From positions 1-64,000 of the forward strand of contig NZ_CAJTMT010000011.1 of assembly GCF_910577345.1 (NCBI RefSeq): 64,000 nucleotides of DNA, in the 5' to 3' direction. The translations under genes were made by a program, and so were the position numbers. The DNA comes from an uncultured Duncaniella sp. Its GTDB lineage: Bacteria; Bacteroidota; Bacteroidia; Bacteroidales; Muribaculaceae. A model generated the notes under the pieces. It ran no database searches and was not told the origin of the DNA. It saw only the letters and a program-made list of their open reading frames with translations. Below are positions 22,500-33,400 of the stretch, piece by piece; position 1 is the first letter of the stretch, and each line of letters begins with the position of its first letter.

Positions 22500-24842
22500 A
22501 TGTTGAAAAACCTCGTTATAGTAGAGTCTCCGGCAAAGGCCAAGACTATTGAAAAGTTCCTCGGCAAAGACTTCAAGGTCATGTCGAGCTATGGTCATAT
22601 CCGTGACCTCCGCAAAAAAGATATCAGCATCAAGGTCGATTCCGACTTCCAGCCGGTCTATGAGATACCTGCTGACAAGAAAAATCTTGTGGCCGAACTC
22701 AAGAAGGCAGCCAAGGAGGCCGAGACCGTATGGCTCGCATCCGATGAGGACCGCGAGGGTGAGGCCATCGCATGGCATCTCTACGAAGTCCTCGGACTGA
22801 AACCGGAGAACACGAAGCGCATCGTTTTCCACGAAATCACCAAGAACGCCATCCTCAACGCCATCGAGCAGCCACGCGACATCGACCTTCACCTCGTCGA
22901 CGCCCAGCAGGCCCGCCGAGTGCTCGACCGCCTCGTAGGCTTCGAGCTCTCCCCGGTGCTATGGAAGAAAATCAAGCCCGCGCTCTCTGCCGGCCGCGTG
23001 CAGTCAGTGGCCGTGCGCCTGATTGTCGACCGCGAAAACGAAATCAACGCCTTCACCTCCGAACCCTACTATCGCGTCACAGCCCTTTTCAACATTCCCG
23101 GCGACGGTCAGCTCCGCGCCGAACTCGCCAAGCGCCTCCCCGACGAGAAGAGCGCCCGCGAATTCCTTGAAGCCTGCAAGAAATCTGTCTATACCGTCAC
23201 TGACATCAACGTCAAACCGGTCAAGAAATCTCCCGCTCCACCCTTCACAACCTCCACTCTCCAGCAGGAAGCGGGCCGCAAGCTCGGTTTCACTGTCTCG
23301 CAGACCATGATGATAGCCCAGAAACTCTATGAAGCCGGCTACATCACCTACATGCGTACCGACTCGCTCAACCTCTCGCAGCTTGCCATCAGCTCCATCT
23401 CCAAACTCATCACCGATGAGCTTGGAGAGAAATATCTCAAAGTGCGCCGCTACCACACCAACTCAAAAGGCGCGCAGGAAGCCCACGAAGCCATACGCCC
23501 GACATACATCGACAAGGAAACAGTCGATGGAAGCGCACAGGAAAAGCGCCTCTACCGTCTCATCCGTCTCCGCACAATGGCCTCGCAGATGGCAGATGCC
23601 GAACTCGAAAAGACAACAATCGACATAACCCCCTCCGAACGCACTGAACACTTCACCGCTACAGGCGAGGTCATCAAGTTTGACGGCTTCCTCAAAGTCT
23701 ACCTCGAAGGCAATGATGACGACGACAATGGCGAAAACGAGGAGGGAATGCTCCCGCAGCTCAAAACCGGAGAGGTGCTCACCGCCGACAATGTCACCGC
23801 CTCCGAACGCTTCACACTCGCACCTCCGCGCTACACCGAATCCTCACTCGTAAAGAAGATGGAGGAGCTTGGCATAGGCCGTCCGTCGACCTACGCCCCG
23901 ACCATCTCCACCATCCAGCACCGCGAATACATCGTCAAAGGCGAAAAGCCCGGCGAGAAGCGCGACTTCAAGGTCATGACTTTAAAGGCTGACGGTAAAA
24001 TCACATCAAGCACGAAGAGCGAGAACGTCGGAGCCGAAAAGGGAAAACTCATCCCGACCGACACCGGTATCATCGTCAACGAATTCCTCACCCAGCACTT
24101 CCCCGACATCCTCGACTACGACTTCACGGCCGACATGGAACAGAAGTTCGACCGTATTGCCGAAGGAGAGAGCAACTGGAATCAGGAAATCGCCCGCTTC
24201 TACGGACTTTTCCATCCGGAAGTCGAGAAAGCCAACGAACTCCGCACCGAGCATAAGATAGGCGAACGCATCCTCGGCACCGACCCCGCCACAGGCGAAC
24301 CCGTTTCGGTGAAAATCGGACGTTTCGGACCCATTGTCCAGATTGGCTCCACAGAGTCAAAGGACAAACCGCGCTTTGCCTCACTCCGCAAGGACCAGAG
24401 CGTCTTTGACATCGAACTCGCCGAAGCTCTCAAACTCTTTGACCTCCCGCGCGAAGTCGGTGAGTTCGAAGGCAAGGAAGTCATTGCCGCAGTAGGCCGT
24501 TTCGGGCCCTACCTCCGCCACGACGGCAAGTTTGTCAGCATCCCCAAGGACCTCTCCCCGACATCAATCACCATCGAGGAAGCTGCCGAACTCATCACTG
24601 CCAAGCGCGAGGCCGACAACAACAAGGTGCTCAAAACCTTCGATGAAGATCCCGACGTGCAGATACTCAACGGCCGCTACGGTGTCTATATCGCCTGCAA
24701 GAAAAACAACTACAAGATTCCCAAATCTGTGGAAAATCCTGCCGACCTCACGCTCGAACAGGTGCGTCAGCTCATCGAGGAGCAGGACAAGGCACCCAAG
24801 CGTCCTGCTCGCCGTGCCTCCACACGCACAAAGAAATCCTGA
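22500..24842 (+). CDS. topA: DNA topoisomerase I
   Basis: 780 residues. It relaxes negative supercoils by single-strand passage. An N-terminal TOPRIM domain (LVIVESPAKAKTIEKFLG, then ASDEDREGEAIAWHL) leads to the catalytic tyrosine in AGYITYMRTDSLNLS (near residue 285). The C-terminus has no zinc-ribbon cysteine clusters. It instead has three GRFGP-type repeats (KIGRFGPIVQIG, AVGRFGPYLRHDG, LNGRYGVYIACKK) and a basic tail (KRPARRASTRTKKS) likely to bind DNA. It probably shares a transcript with the pseudouridine synthase 45 bp downstream. Confidence 0.96.
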   Translation: MLKNLVIVESPAKAKTIEKFLGKDFKVMSSYGHIRDLRKKDISIKVDSDFQPVYEIPADKKNLVAELKKAAKEAETVWLASDEDREGEAIAWHLYEVLGLKPENTKRIVFHEITKNAILNAIEQPRDIDLHLVDAQQARRVLDRLVGFELSPVLWKKIKPALSAGRVQSVAVRLIVDRENEINAFTSEPYYRVTALFNIPGDGQLRAELAKRLPDEKSAREFLEACKKSVYTVTDINVKPVKKSPAPPFTTSTLQQEAGRKLGFTVSQTMMIAQKLYEAGYITYMRTDSLNLSQLAISSISKLITDELGEKYLKVRRYHTNSKGAQEAHEAIRPTYIDKETVDGSAQEKRLYRLIRLRTMASQMADAELEKTTIDITPSERTEHFTATGEVIKFDGFLKVYLEGNDDDDNGENEEGMLPQLKTGEVLTADNVTASERFTLAPPRYTESSLVKKMEELGIGRPSTYAPTISTIQHREYIVKGEKPGEKRDFKVMTLKADGKITSSTKSENVGAEKGKLIPTDTGIIVNEFLTQHFPDILDYDFTADMEQKFDRIAEGESNWNQEIARFYGLFHPEVEKANELRTEHKIGERILGTDPATGEPVSVKIGRFGPIVQIGSTESKDKPRFASLRKDQSVFDIELAEALKLFDLPREVGEFEGKEVIAAVGRFGPYLRHDGKFVSIPKDLSPTSITIEEAAELITAKREADNNKVLKTFDEDPDVQILNGRYGVYIACKKNNYKIPKSVENPADLTLEQVRQLIEEQDKAPKRPARRASTRTKKS

Positions 24843-24887
24843 TAGTTCAACAGTCCACAATCCGTCAATAAAATACATAAATCTGAC

Positions 24888-25817
24888 ATGGCAAAGAAAA
24901 CATTCTCCACCAAACCCGGAGCTGAGCGCAACAGCTTCAAGCCTGACGTTATCGAGACATACAGCGTCAATGAAGACGCGCGTCTGCTTGAATTCCTCAT
25001 TCAGGCTATGCCCGACCGCAAACGCACGGCAATCAAGAATCTTCTGAGCCACAATCAGATTGCAGTCAACGGCATTCCGGTCACCCAATTTGACACCGAG
25101 CTTCACCCCGGCGACGAGGTGAAAGCCAACCTTACGCGCGAATTCCGCGTGTTCTATAACCGTAGGCTCAAACTCGTCTATGAGGACGACGACATCATCG
25201 TTGTCAACAAAGGCTACGGCCTCCTTTCGATGGGTACCGACAAAATCAAGGACGGAACTGCCTACAGCATCCTGCGCGACTATCTGAAATGGAAAGATCC
25301 GCGCAACAAACTCTTCATCGTCCATCGTCTTGACCGCGACACTTCCGGACTCATGGTCTTTGCAAAGACTCAGGAAGCCAAGGACCGTCTGCAACACAAC
25401 TGGAACAACATGGTGCTTTCGCGCAAGTATCTCGCCGTGGTCGAAGGCAAACCTGAACCCGAAGAGGGAACAGTCAAGAGCTATCTTGCCGAGAACTCCC
25501 GCTTCGAGGTCTACTCGACCAAAAATCCGGAGGAAGGACAGCTCGCCATCACGCGCTACAAAACCCTCAAGAGCCGCAACGGCTACTCACTTATGGAAGT
25601 GTCGCTTGACACAGGCCGTAAGAACCAAATCCGTGTCCACATGAAGGACCTCGGGCATCCGATTGCCGGTGACCGCCGCTACGGTGCCAAGAGTTCACCC
25701 ATCCATCGCATGGCACTCCATGCACAGACCCTGCGCTTCGTGCATCCCATCACCCGCAAGGACATGAACTTCTCAACCCCCATCCCCGCCTCTTTCTCCA
25801 AGATGGTGGCAATGTAA
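24888..25817 (+). CDS. RluA-family pseudouridine synthase
   Basis: 309 residues. It converts specific uridines in rRNA or tRNA to pseudouridine. An N-terminal S4 RNA-binding domain (LLEFLIQAMPDRKRTAIKNL) precedes the catalytic domain with HRLDRDTSGLMVFAKT, whose first Asp (about residue 149) is the nucleophile. The C-terminal motif TGRKNQIRVHMKDLGHPIAGD is also classic. RluA, RluC and RluD types cannot be told apart from this alone. Confidence 0.92.
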   Translation: MAKKTFSTKPGAERNSFKPDVIETYSVNEDARLLEFLIQAMPDRKRTAIKNLLSHNQIAVNGIPVTQFDTELHPGDEVKANLTREFRVFYNRRLKLVYEDDDIIVVNKGYGLLSMGTDKIKDGTAYSILRDYLKWKDPRNKLFIVHRLDRDTSGLMVFAKTQEAKDRLQHNWNNMVLSRKYLAVVEGKPEPEEGTVKSYLAENSRFEVYSTKNPEEGQLAITRYKTLKSRNGYSLMEVSLDTGRKNQIRVHMKDLGHPIAGDRRYGAKSSPIHRMALHAQTLRFVHPITRKDMNFSTPIPASFSKMVAM

Positions 25818-25844
25818 GGATCAGGATAAACATCTGCACTCATC

Positions 25845-26246
25845 ATGAAACGGCTCTCCCTCTCATTGTCGGCAATCCTTTTCGCGTCAATATCCCTATT
25901 GGCCGATGAGCCTCTGACCACCGATGATTTCTCGGCACGCATGAGCTTCGACAAAACAGTCGTTGACTTAGGCGAATTAAACAAGGCCGATGGTGAGAAG
26001 CCTTTCAACTTCCAACTTGTCAATTCGGGCAATGCTCCATTGGTCCTGACCTATCTGCACGCATCGTGCGGATGTATGCGCCTCTCCTATCCACGCCAGC
26101 CGATTCCTCCGGGGGATACTGTAAACATCTCCGGCATCTTAAATCCCCACAGCCTTAACTCAGGCGACTTCAAGCGCAATGTCCTCGTGCGCTCAAATGC
26201 CGAACCTTCTCAAGCCCGTCTTTTCATCATCGGCAAAATTCAGTAA
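25845..26246 (+). CDS. DUF1573 domain secreted protein
   Basis: 133 residues with signal peptide (MKRLSLSLSAILFASISLLA). The mature part (SFDKTVVDLGELNKADGEKPFNFQLVNSGNAPLVLTY, then SCGCMRLSYPRQPIPPGD) is the DUF1573 Ig-like domain with its conserved CxC motif, common in exported Bacteroidetes proteins. Its role is unknown. It lies 27 bp after the pseudouridine synthase gene and may be cotranscribed. Confidence 0.88.
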   Translation: MKRLSLSLSAILFASISLLADEPLTTDDFSARMSFDKTVVDLGELNKADGEKPFNFQLVNSGNAPLVLTYLHASCGCMRLSYPRQPIPPGDTVNISGILNPHSLNSGDFKRNVLVRSNAEPSQARLFIIGKIQ

Positions 26247-26276
26247 TCTGCACATCTCACCTACCAATGTGTAGAT
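26246..26276 (+). terminator. Probable terminator after the DUF1573 gene
   Basis: ATCTGCACAT (26246-26255) pairs with ATGTGTAGAT (26267-26276) with one G-T wobble. It is followed by a T-rich stretch (TTATTATGATTT) and overlaps the last base of the coding sequence. Confidence 0.5.
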
Positions 26277-26343
26277 TTATTATGATTTAGCCTAATTTCT
26301 GTTTCAATTTGCTATGATTTTGTAGTTTTTTAGGGGGTACTTA

Positions 26344-26374
26344 TTGTAAATATGCCATATTATGGATATATTTG
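26344..26374 (+). promoter_or_regulatory. Promoter of the 26424 secreted-protein gene
   Basis: TTG (26344-26346), 20 bp, TATATTTG (26367-26374), a full consensus match. Transcription would start near 26380, giving a 44-nt leader. It also shows that the in-frame upstream start at 26352 is not used. Confidence 0.75.
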
Positions 26375-26423
26375 CAATAATATTTGTGACTTATTTCCAA
26401 TCATTAACATTATACCCCTCATC

Positions 26424-27770
26424 ATGAAAAGACTTTTACTCCCTATCATCACAGCATGTGTGTGCGTGGCTCCTGCCTTTGCAGATGAAGTTTACGGCAC
26501 ATCACCTGAAACCGCAAAGCCCTTCCCCACAGGCGGATGGTTCCTCCCGACACTTGACGGCGCTCCCTCCGAGGCTTGGTTCACAATAACTTCACCAAAA
26601 GCAAATCCCGCTCAGTGGGGCGACTGTCCAGGCACAGACAAACTAATCTGGATTTATCTTTGCGATGGAGGACAAGAAGCCATGCAGCCAATGGGTGCTG
26701 AAGGAAGCAATACATACGCCCTTTTGCCCAATCAGGAATATCTTGTCAAAATCACACCAAAGGTCGCTGGATTTTACGGAATGAGTCCTTTTATGGAATT
26801 TCCTGCTAAATGGGAAGGTCTCTACAAATATTATCCCAAGAATATGACTGAAACTCCCGGTGCCACCCACACATTAGCTCCGGGTGAAACAAGATGGTAT
26901 CTCTACAATTTCAACTATCCATCGCAGGTAACCACAAAATACATGGGAATTATGCCTGTGCTTGATATTGAAAAAGTCGAAGCCATCCATAATGAATGTC
27001 CCGGCGGCACTAACATCGGCAACGGTATGATAGGCCCATACGTCAAGGCCGGTCAAAACATTATCGGTGTGACTGTCTCATCAACAGCAACAACCGACGC
27101 AGTCTTCACTGTCGGTCTCGATGCCATGGTCACTCTCAGCTGCAACAACAATCTGCTCCGCGGTCAGAGCCTTGTCCTCGATGCGGCAAACACCTATCCT
27201 GACGCATATTACACCGTTGACCGCTTCTTCACAGTTCCCGAAGACGGAACATATACCTTCATCAACCACGGTGCGAAAGGCACAATCCTCAACGTAGGCA
27301 TGGTTAAACTTACCGACCCCGCCAATGAATACGCCTACGAATGTGACTGGTCCAACATCCAGAGCGCAACCGTCGGTAATGAAGATGCGACAGTCGTCGT
27401 TTCAGGTCTTAAAGCAGGCGAGAAAGTCCTCGTGCAGTCTGACGCATTCGGTGTTATCGGCGAAGGTGCAAGCAACCTCCCCTACCTCAAGGTTGTCAAG
27501 GGTGACCAGTCAGGTATCGCAGATGTGACTGCCGACGGCAATACCCTCAAGGTCAACGCAGCCAACGGCAAACTGAATGTGGAGAGCGTTCTCCTCGCTT
27601 CAGGTGCTGAAGTAGCCGTCTACGACATGATGGCCCGCAAGGTTGCATCGGCTACCGCTGCAAACGGTGCTTCGAACCTCGAAATGAATCTCGACGTGAC
27701 TCCCGGCGTTTACATTGTCGTTGTCTACGGCAAGGGCAACTCCGAATCAGCCAAGATTGCTGTCAAATAA
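26424..27770 (+). CDS. Secreted protein with C-terminal secretion-system sorting domain
   Basis: 448 residues from the ATG at 26424, with signal peptide MKRLLLPIITACVCVAPAFA. The middle part is beta-rich with no domain I can name. The last ~75 residues (LKVNAANGKLNVESVLLASG, VAVYDMMARKVASATAANG, VTPGVYIVVVYGKGNSESAKIAVK) form a type A C-terminal sorting domain as used by the type IX secretion system. The protein is thus probably surface-exposed or released. It lies directly upstream of another protein with the same type of tail, but a strong terminator (27799-27830) separates them. Confidence 0.85.
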   Translation: MKRLLLPIITACVCVAPAFADEVYGTSPETAKPFPTGGWFLPTLDGAPSEAWFTITSPKANPAQWGDCPGTDKLIWIYLCDGGQEAMQPMGAEGSNTYALLPNQEYLVKITPKVAGFYGMSPFMEFPAKWEGLYKYYPKNMTETPGATHTLAPGETRWYLYNFNYPSQVTTKYMGIMPVLDIEKVEAIHNECPGGTNIGNGMIGPYVKAGQNIIGVTVSSTATTDAVFTVGLDAMVTLSCNNNLLRGQSLVLDAANTYPDAYYTVDRFFTVPEDGTYTFINHGAKGTILNVGMVKLTDPANEYAYECDWSNIQSATVGNEDATVVVSGLKAGEKVLVQSDAFGVIGEGASNLPYLKVVKGDQSGIADVTADGNTLKVNAANGKLNVESVLLASGAEVAVYDMMARKVASATAANGASNLEMNLDVTPGVYIVVVYGKGNSESAKIAVK

Positions 27771-27798
27771 GGTACAGTAACCTCTTATAGCACTACCA

Positions 27799-27830
27799 AG
27801 GGGGGCATACACACCAAATGCCCCCCTTTC
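27799..27830 (+). terminator. Terminator after the 26424 gene
   Basis: AGGGGGGCAT (27799-27808) pairs with ATGCCCCCCT (27818-27827) around a 9-nt loop and is followed by TTC. It is a very GC-rich stem. Confidence 0.8.
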
Positions 27831-27977
27831 TGTCAATTCCGCAAATTTCCGAAACCATATATCCATAACCCTGATGAAGTATCAAAATCCGGTTCTTTGA
27901 TACAACAGACCCATCATCCATCACACAGTATATATCATAACATTATTACAAGTCCTATAATAAACCAACCGAATCCC

Positions 27978-30449
27978 ATGAAAAGAGCATTTCTGATATG
28001 CATACTCACAGAGATGTCATTCGCAAGTATAATAGCAGCTCCCGTCGACCGCAACGCCGCACTCATTTCCGCTGAAAAATTTCTCGCGGAGCGCGGTGTG
28101 ACCGCCGGTCTCACTCCCTGCCCAACGGAGCGTACGGGCAGAAGTTCAGAAGCTGCCGACGAACCATTCCACATTTTCAATCTCAATGATGGAAACGGCT
28201 ATGTAATCATAGCCGGCGACGATCGGGCGCAGACCGTCCTCGCCTACAGCGACAGCGGCTCACTCGACTTTTCATCCATGCCTGAGACATGTAAGGCATG
28301 GCTTCAGCAATATGCCGACCAAATCCAGTCCCTACCCACAGAGCAAACTGCAAGCGCAACGGAAAGAAAAACTCCGCTCATCTATTCGCAAATGCCCGTT
28401 GCCCCGCTTCTAAAAAGCAAATGGGACCAAGCTGCCCCCTACAACAACCTTTGCCCTACCGACAAGACAACAGGCTCACGATGCCTGACAGGCTGTGTGG
28501 CAACTGCGACAGCACAGGTGATGTATCATCACCGCTACCCTGAGCGTCCGGTGGGCACCATCACCTACGATGACAATGCCCAGGGCCTCACCCGCACCTT
28601 TGATTTCACTACAGTCGGAGCTTTTGACTGGGACGCGATGACTGACACTTACTCCTCCGCGTCTCCCGACAACAGCAAACTTGCCGTGGCTACACTCATG
28701 AACGCAGCCGGTCATGCCATGCGAATGCAGTATTCACCCAATACGAGCATGACCGCCATCCGCTATGCCATCGACGCATTGGTCAACCACTTCGATTACG
28801 ATAAAAACATCCATTACTACGAACGCCGTTTCATGACGGATCAGGAATGGGTCGATGTAGTCACCGCCGAAGTGCAGGCAGGCCGTCCGGTCATCTATGA
28901 TGGGCGAAACACATCTATGGGCCATTCCTTCGTCTGTGACGGATATGACGGAAAAGGCTTCTACCACTTCAACTGGGGTTGGAGCGGAATGAGCGACGGC
29001 TACTACAGCCTCTCCGCCATTATTCCGACCCAGCAATCGTCAGGAGGTTCTGACAACGGCTACACCCACAGCCAGTCCATCATCTGCCATATCGCACCTC
29101 CCGGACGTGAAGACTCCACACCGCAGACCGACTATCTCCTGTCCATCCGTGAACTCTATTTCCGCGATGCAAACGCCTATTACGTCGCCGACGCAACATC
29201 CGTGATAAGCTCTCCCCTCTCAGCCGCCCAATTGTTTTTTTATGTCGACAACATCGGCTACTTCAACTTTGAGGGTGAAGTCTGGGCTGTGAGGACCGAC
29301 AACGGCTCCATCACACCAATCTTAAAAGGCACTCCGGTCCAAGGCCCCTACTCCACTGGCTATACCTTCCCGCTATCCGAGGCAAAACTTGAGGACGGCA
29401 GCTACACAATCGGTTTCTACTACCGTCTGAACGGTTCGGAAACCCTTCACCGGATACCCACAGTTCCCGGTCGTCCGTCAACCTGCCTTGCCACTGTCAA
29501 CGGTGAGAACGTCACGCTCAGCCAAGTCCCCGCACTCTCCGATGTAATGCTTGCCTCCGACTTTGAACCCGGCACAATCTATGCCGGAAAGAACAAGGTC
29601 TGGACACTTGACATTCTCAACAACGGCAATCAGCGCCTCGAAGCCTACGCAGGTGTAGCGCTCATGAAAGCCGACGGTTCTGATGCCAAGTATTTCACAA
29701 CTCAGATCCTCTGTCCTGCCGACGACAGCATTTCAGTCATCGTCAATGCCAACCTCAGAAATGTCGAAGCCGGTGAGTATCTCGCCATGCCCTTCTACTC
29801 ACTGACTTCCAACCCTTCCGCTGCCGACATAAAACCCTTCTCACGTCCGATGAACGTGACAGTCGCAACCTTCCCCTCGCTTGTAGTGCTTCCGACCGGC
29901 AACGCATCCTACTTCTCAATGGACAAAGGCGACCAATCGGTTGACGTGCAGATTACCAATCTTGGCACCGCACTCCGCGAAGGGACCATGACTGCGACCG
30001 TCAGCAAAACCGACGGCACAGTCTACCCCGGCACACTGTCAGCCGACTTCTCAATCGACGCCAACGCAAGCAATACTGTCACACTCAAAGCCAATGGCCT
30101 TGACATTGAAAAGGGTAACCACTATATCAATTTCTACATCGGCGAAGGAGCTGAACACCACGTCGCAACCTCCGTCATAATGGTCACCGACAATCAGAGC
30201 GCTCTCGAATCCGTCAATCTCAACCCTGCTGAAATCAGCATTGAAGCAGGAAGAATCACCGTCACTTCAGACCATAACATTTCAAATGTCAGACTCACCG
30301 ACATGTCAGGCCGTACTGTCTCAGCCATGACTGTCAACTCTCACGATGCAGAAATCACTACGTCTGACCTCGCTGACGGTGTCTATATCCTCATTGTCAA
30401 CACCGACGGCAATGAGCCGATGGTCAAGAAACTCGTCATCCGTAAATAA
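27978..30449 (+). CDS. C10-family (streptopain-like) cysteine protease with sorting domain
   Basis: 823 residues from the ATG at 27978, with a signal peptide ending ...SFASIIAA. An N-terminal prodomain of Spi type (VDRNAALISAEKFLAERGV, and GYVIIAGDDRAQTVLAYSDSG) precedes the protease domain, with catalytic Cys in CLTGCVATATAQVMYHHRYP (near residue 173) and His in SMGHSFVCDGYDG (near residue 316), followed by FNWGWSGMSDGYY. After several Ig-like beta domains it ends in a type A sorting domain (VRLTDMSGRTVSAMT, DLADGVYILIVNT). It is the first gene of an operon with SusC, SusD and a thioredoxin-like protein (30-bp gap to SusC), which suggests it digests proteins for uptake. Confidence 0.92.
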   Translation: MKRAFLICILTEMSFASIIAAPVDRNAALISAEKFLAERGVTAGLTPCPTERTGRSSEAADEPFHIFNLNDGNGYVIIAGDDRAQTVLAYSDSGSLDFSSMPETCKAWLQQYADQIQSLPTEQTASATERKTPLIYSQMPVAPLLKSKWDQAAPYNNLCPTDKTTGSRCLTGCVATATAQVMYHHRYPERPVGTITYDDNAQGLTRTFDFTTVGAFDWDAMTDTYSSASPDNSKLAVATLMNAAGHAMRMQYSPNTSMTAIRYAIDALVNHFDYDKNIHYYERRFMTDQEWVDVVTAEVQAGRPVIYDGRNTSMGHSFVCDGYDGKGFYHFNWGWSGMSDGYYSLSAIIPTQQSSGGSDNGYTHSQSIICHIAPPGREDSTPQTDYLLSIRELYFRDANAYYVADATSVISSPLSAAQLFFYVDNIGYFNFEGEVWAVRTDNGSITPILKGTPVQGPYSTGYTFPLSEAKLEDGSYTIGFYYRLNGSETLHRIPTVPGRPSTCLATVNGENVTLSQVPALSDVMLASDFEPGTIYAGKNKVWTLDILNNGNQRLEAYAGVALMKADGSDAKYFTTQILCPADDSISVIVNANLRNVEAGEYLAMPFYSLTSNPSAADIKPFSRPMNVTVATFPSLVVLPTGNASYFSMDKGDQSVDVQITNLGTALREGTMTATVSKTDGTVYPGTLSADFSIDANASNTVTLKANGLDIEKGNHYINFYIGEGAEHHVATSVIMVTDNQSALESVNLNPAEISIEAGRITVTSDHNISNVRLTDMSGRTVSAMTVNSHDAEITTSDLADGVYILIVNTDGNEPMVKKLVIRK

Positions 30450-30479
30450 TCGAAAAACCAGAACAAAGCAAAATCAGTA

Positions 30480-33400
30480 ATGCATAAGAATACCAACATT
30501 ATCTGCAAATCACTCGTGATAGCGACATTCGGGCTTTTCCTCACGCCTGCAATGCCGTCGAGAGCCGAAGCTGCAGCCTCAACCCTTGCAGTTCCTCCGG
30601 CACAGACATATAAGATTAAGGGAACAGTCGTTGATGAGCTCAACGAACCCCTCCCCGGAGCAACCGTCTTCGTCAAAGGTACAAAAAACGGCACCGGAAC
30701 CGACATCGACGGCAATTTCGAGCTGAAAGTGCCCAAACAGGGCAAAGTGACACTCCTCGTGACCTACGTCGGCATGAAAAACAAAGAAGTGCAGACCACC
30801 ACAGGCTCTAACATCGAAATCGTGATGGAAACCAACGCCGACATGCTCGACGAAGTCATCGTCTCAGGTTTCCAGACAATCTCCCGCGAACGCAACACCG
30901 GTTCGGCTGTCGTGGTCGGAGCCGAGAAGCTCGGAAAGATACAAGCCCCCGACCTCAGTTCGAAACTCGAAGGTATCACCCCCGGTCTTACCATCTACAA
31001 CAATCAGATGAGCATCCGAGGCAACTCCTCATTCTCCATCGCGAGCACACCGCTGCTTGTTGTCGACGGTCAACCGGCAACCGGCATGAGCCTCGACGAC
31101 ATCAACCCCAACACCATCGAGAGTGTGACGGTGCTTAAGGATGCCGCCGCCACATCGCTCTACGGTGTCTACGCGTCAAACGGTGTGATTGTCGTCACCA
31201 CCAAACGCGGAGCCGACCGCAAGCTCGAAGCCCACTTCTCACTCGGACTTTACTACAATCCCCTCCCCTCACTCGACTATCAGCACTACGCATCGACATC
31301 CGACATCATCGACCTCGAACGCCAGATGCTCCTCAGCGATCCTGACTATATCAAAAGCCCGTCAGGCTACTTCGCGACAAAGACAAGCAAAACCAATGCG
31401 GCATATATGTCGCAGGTCGACATGCTCTACTATCGCCTCTCGCGCAACGAACTCAGCGAGAGCGAGGTCAATGCCTCCCTTGACCTCCTGCGCCGCAACG
31501 ACTACCGCGAGGAATATCGCAAACACCTCTTGCAGAACAGTCTCCGTCAGGACTACAACGTCACCCTCAACGCCGGTTCCGACAAATACAGCTTCTATGC
31601 CGCCTTCCGCTACGAGAAAGCCGGTCTCCACACCAAGTATGACAATGATGACCGTTTCTCGTTCTATACCCGCAACGATCTCAAGGTCGCTCCCTGGATG
31701 AAACTCACTCTCGGTGCCAACGTATGGCTCAAAAAGAGTTCCTACACCCAGGCAAGCGGTCTCGGAGCAACGGCCGCGATGCCCTACGACACTCTCTATG
31801 ACAACGACGGAAACCTCTCATACCGCTACCTCTACAATCAGGTACTCGCCGAAGAGGTCAATGCCACGGAGGGTCTGAACTTCATGGGCTACAATGCCAT
31901 CGAGGAGTCAGGCTACAACAAATACCGCAGCGATGACCTCTACACCAAATACTTCCTGCAGGCGAACTTCGACCTTCTCCCCGGACTTGACCTCGAACTC
32001 AAAGCCCAGTATGAGAAGCGCAAGGTCAACGCGACCGAGTATGACGAAGCCGATTCCTACATGATGCGCTCGATGATTAACGAATTCGCATCAGCCAACT
32101 CGCGCGGGGGCTTCACCTACAATATCCCGCAGGGAGGACGCATGTATTACCGCGACACCAACTATGACAACTACAACGTGCGCGCGCAGTTCAACTACCG
32201 CAACACTTTCGGAGAGAAACATGACGTGACCGCACTCCTCGGAGCTGAAGCCCGCGAGGACAAGACGACCCAGCATATCGGCGAACGCTACGGTTTCGAT
32301 GCGCAGCGTCTCACCTACGGTCAGGTCGACTGGAAAACCCTCTCGCAGACAGGCGTGGTAGGCTCCCTCTATGCCGCCTCCCGCACCAAAGCTGAAAACC
32401 TCTATGTAGCCGACGTGAAACACCGCTACGTTTCCGCATATTTCAATGCCGGATATGTCTATGATTCGCGCTATTCGCTCAACGCAAGTGTGCGCGTCGA
32501 GCAGGCCGACCTCTTCGGCAGCGATCCCAAGTACCGCTACCGTCCCCTCTGGTCGGTAGGTGGCAGTTGGAACGTCGATAAGGAACAATTCATGCGCGAC
32601 TTAACATGGATAAACATGCTCAAAGTGCGTGCCACATACGGTATCACCGGTATGGTCGACCAAAGCTCATCACCCTACCTACTCGCGTCATTCGCGACAT
32701 CGCCATACTCCAATGGCCCTGTCACCATCATTCTCACACCTCCCAACAGCTCACTCCGCTGGGAAAAGACATCGACAGTCAACGCCGGTATCGACTTCAT
32801 GCTCATCAACCGCCTGTCGGGTAGTTTCGACTTCTACCGCAAATATAGTTCCGACCTCCTCGTCAACAAGAGCATCGACCCCTCGCTCGGCTTTGACGGC
32901 ATGGCCCGCGCCAACAACGGTGCGATGAAGAATGTCGGTGTAGAACTCAACCTCAGCTATGACTGGGTGAAGAACCGCGATTTCACATTCACGACCACTT
33001 TCTCGGCTGCCTACAACAAGAACACAATCGAGAAAGTCGACTACAAGCCGACAGATGCCCTCGACATGATGCGCTACCCGACTTCCAACTATCTTCAGGG
33101 CGACACTTACAACTCCCTCTATGCCTACAAGTATGCAGGACTGACCGAAAATGGAAACCCCTCGGTCTATGACCAGAACGGCGACGTTGTGTCAATCAAT
33201 CCTGTCCGCAACATCGGAGCTGTTGTCTGCGTCGGTCAGCTCGCCCCGAAATGGAACGGTGCGCTCAATCTCGACTTCCGCTGGCGCGACATCTCTGTAT
33301 TTGCAAAGATGGTCTACTATGCAGGCCATTCGCTCCGACTCGACGTGCCCACTCTCTATGACTCTACCCACAAGCTCCTCGACGGAGCCGTCAGCGAGGA

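Noticed and set aside
24564..25397. 277-codon minus-strand frame across the topA / pseudouridine synthase junction
   Set aside because: Crosses two convincing plus-strand genes and has no similarity to known proteins.
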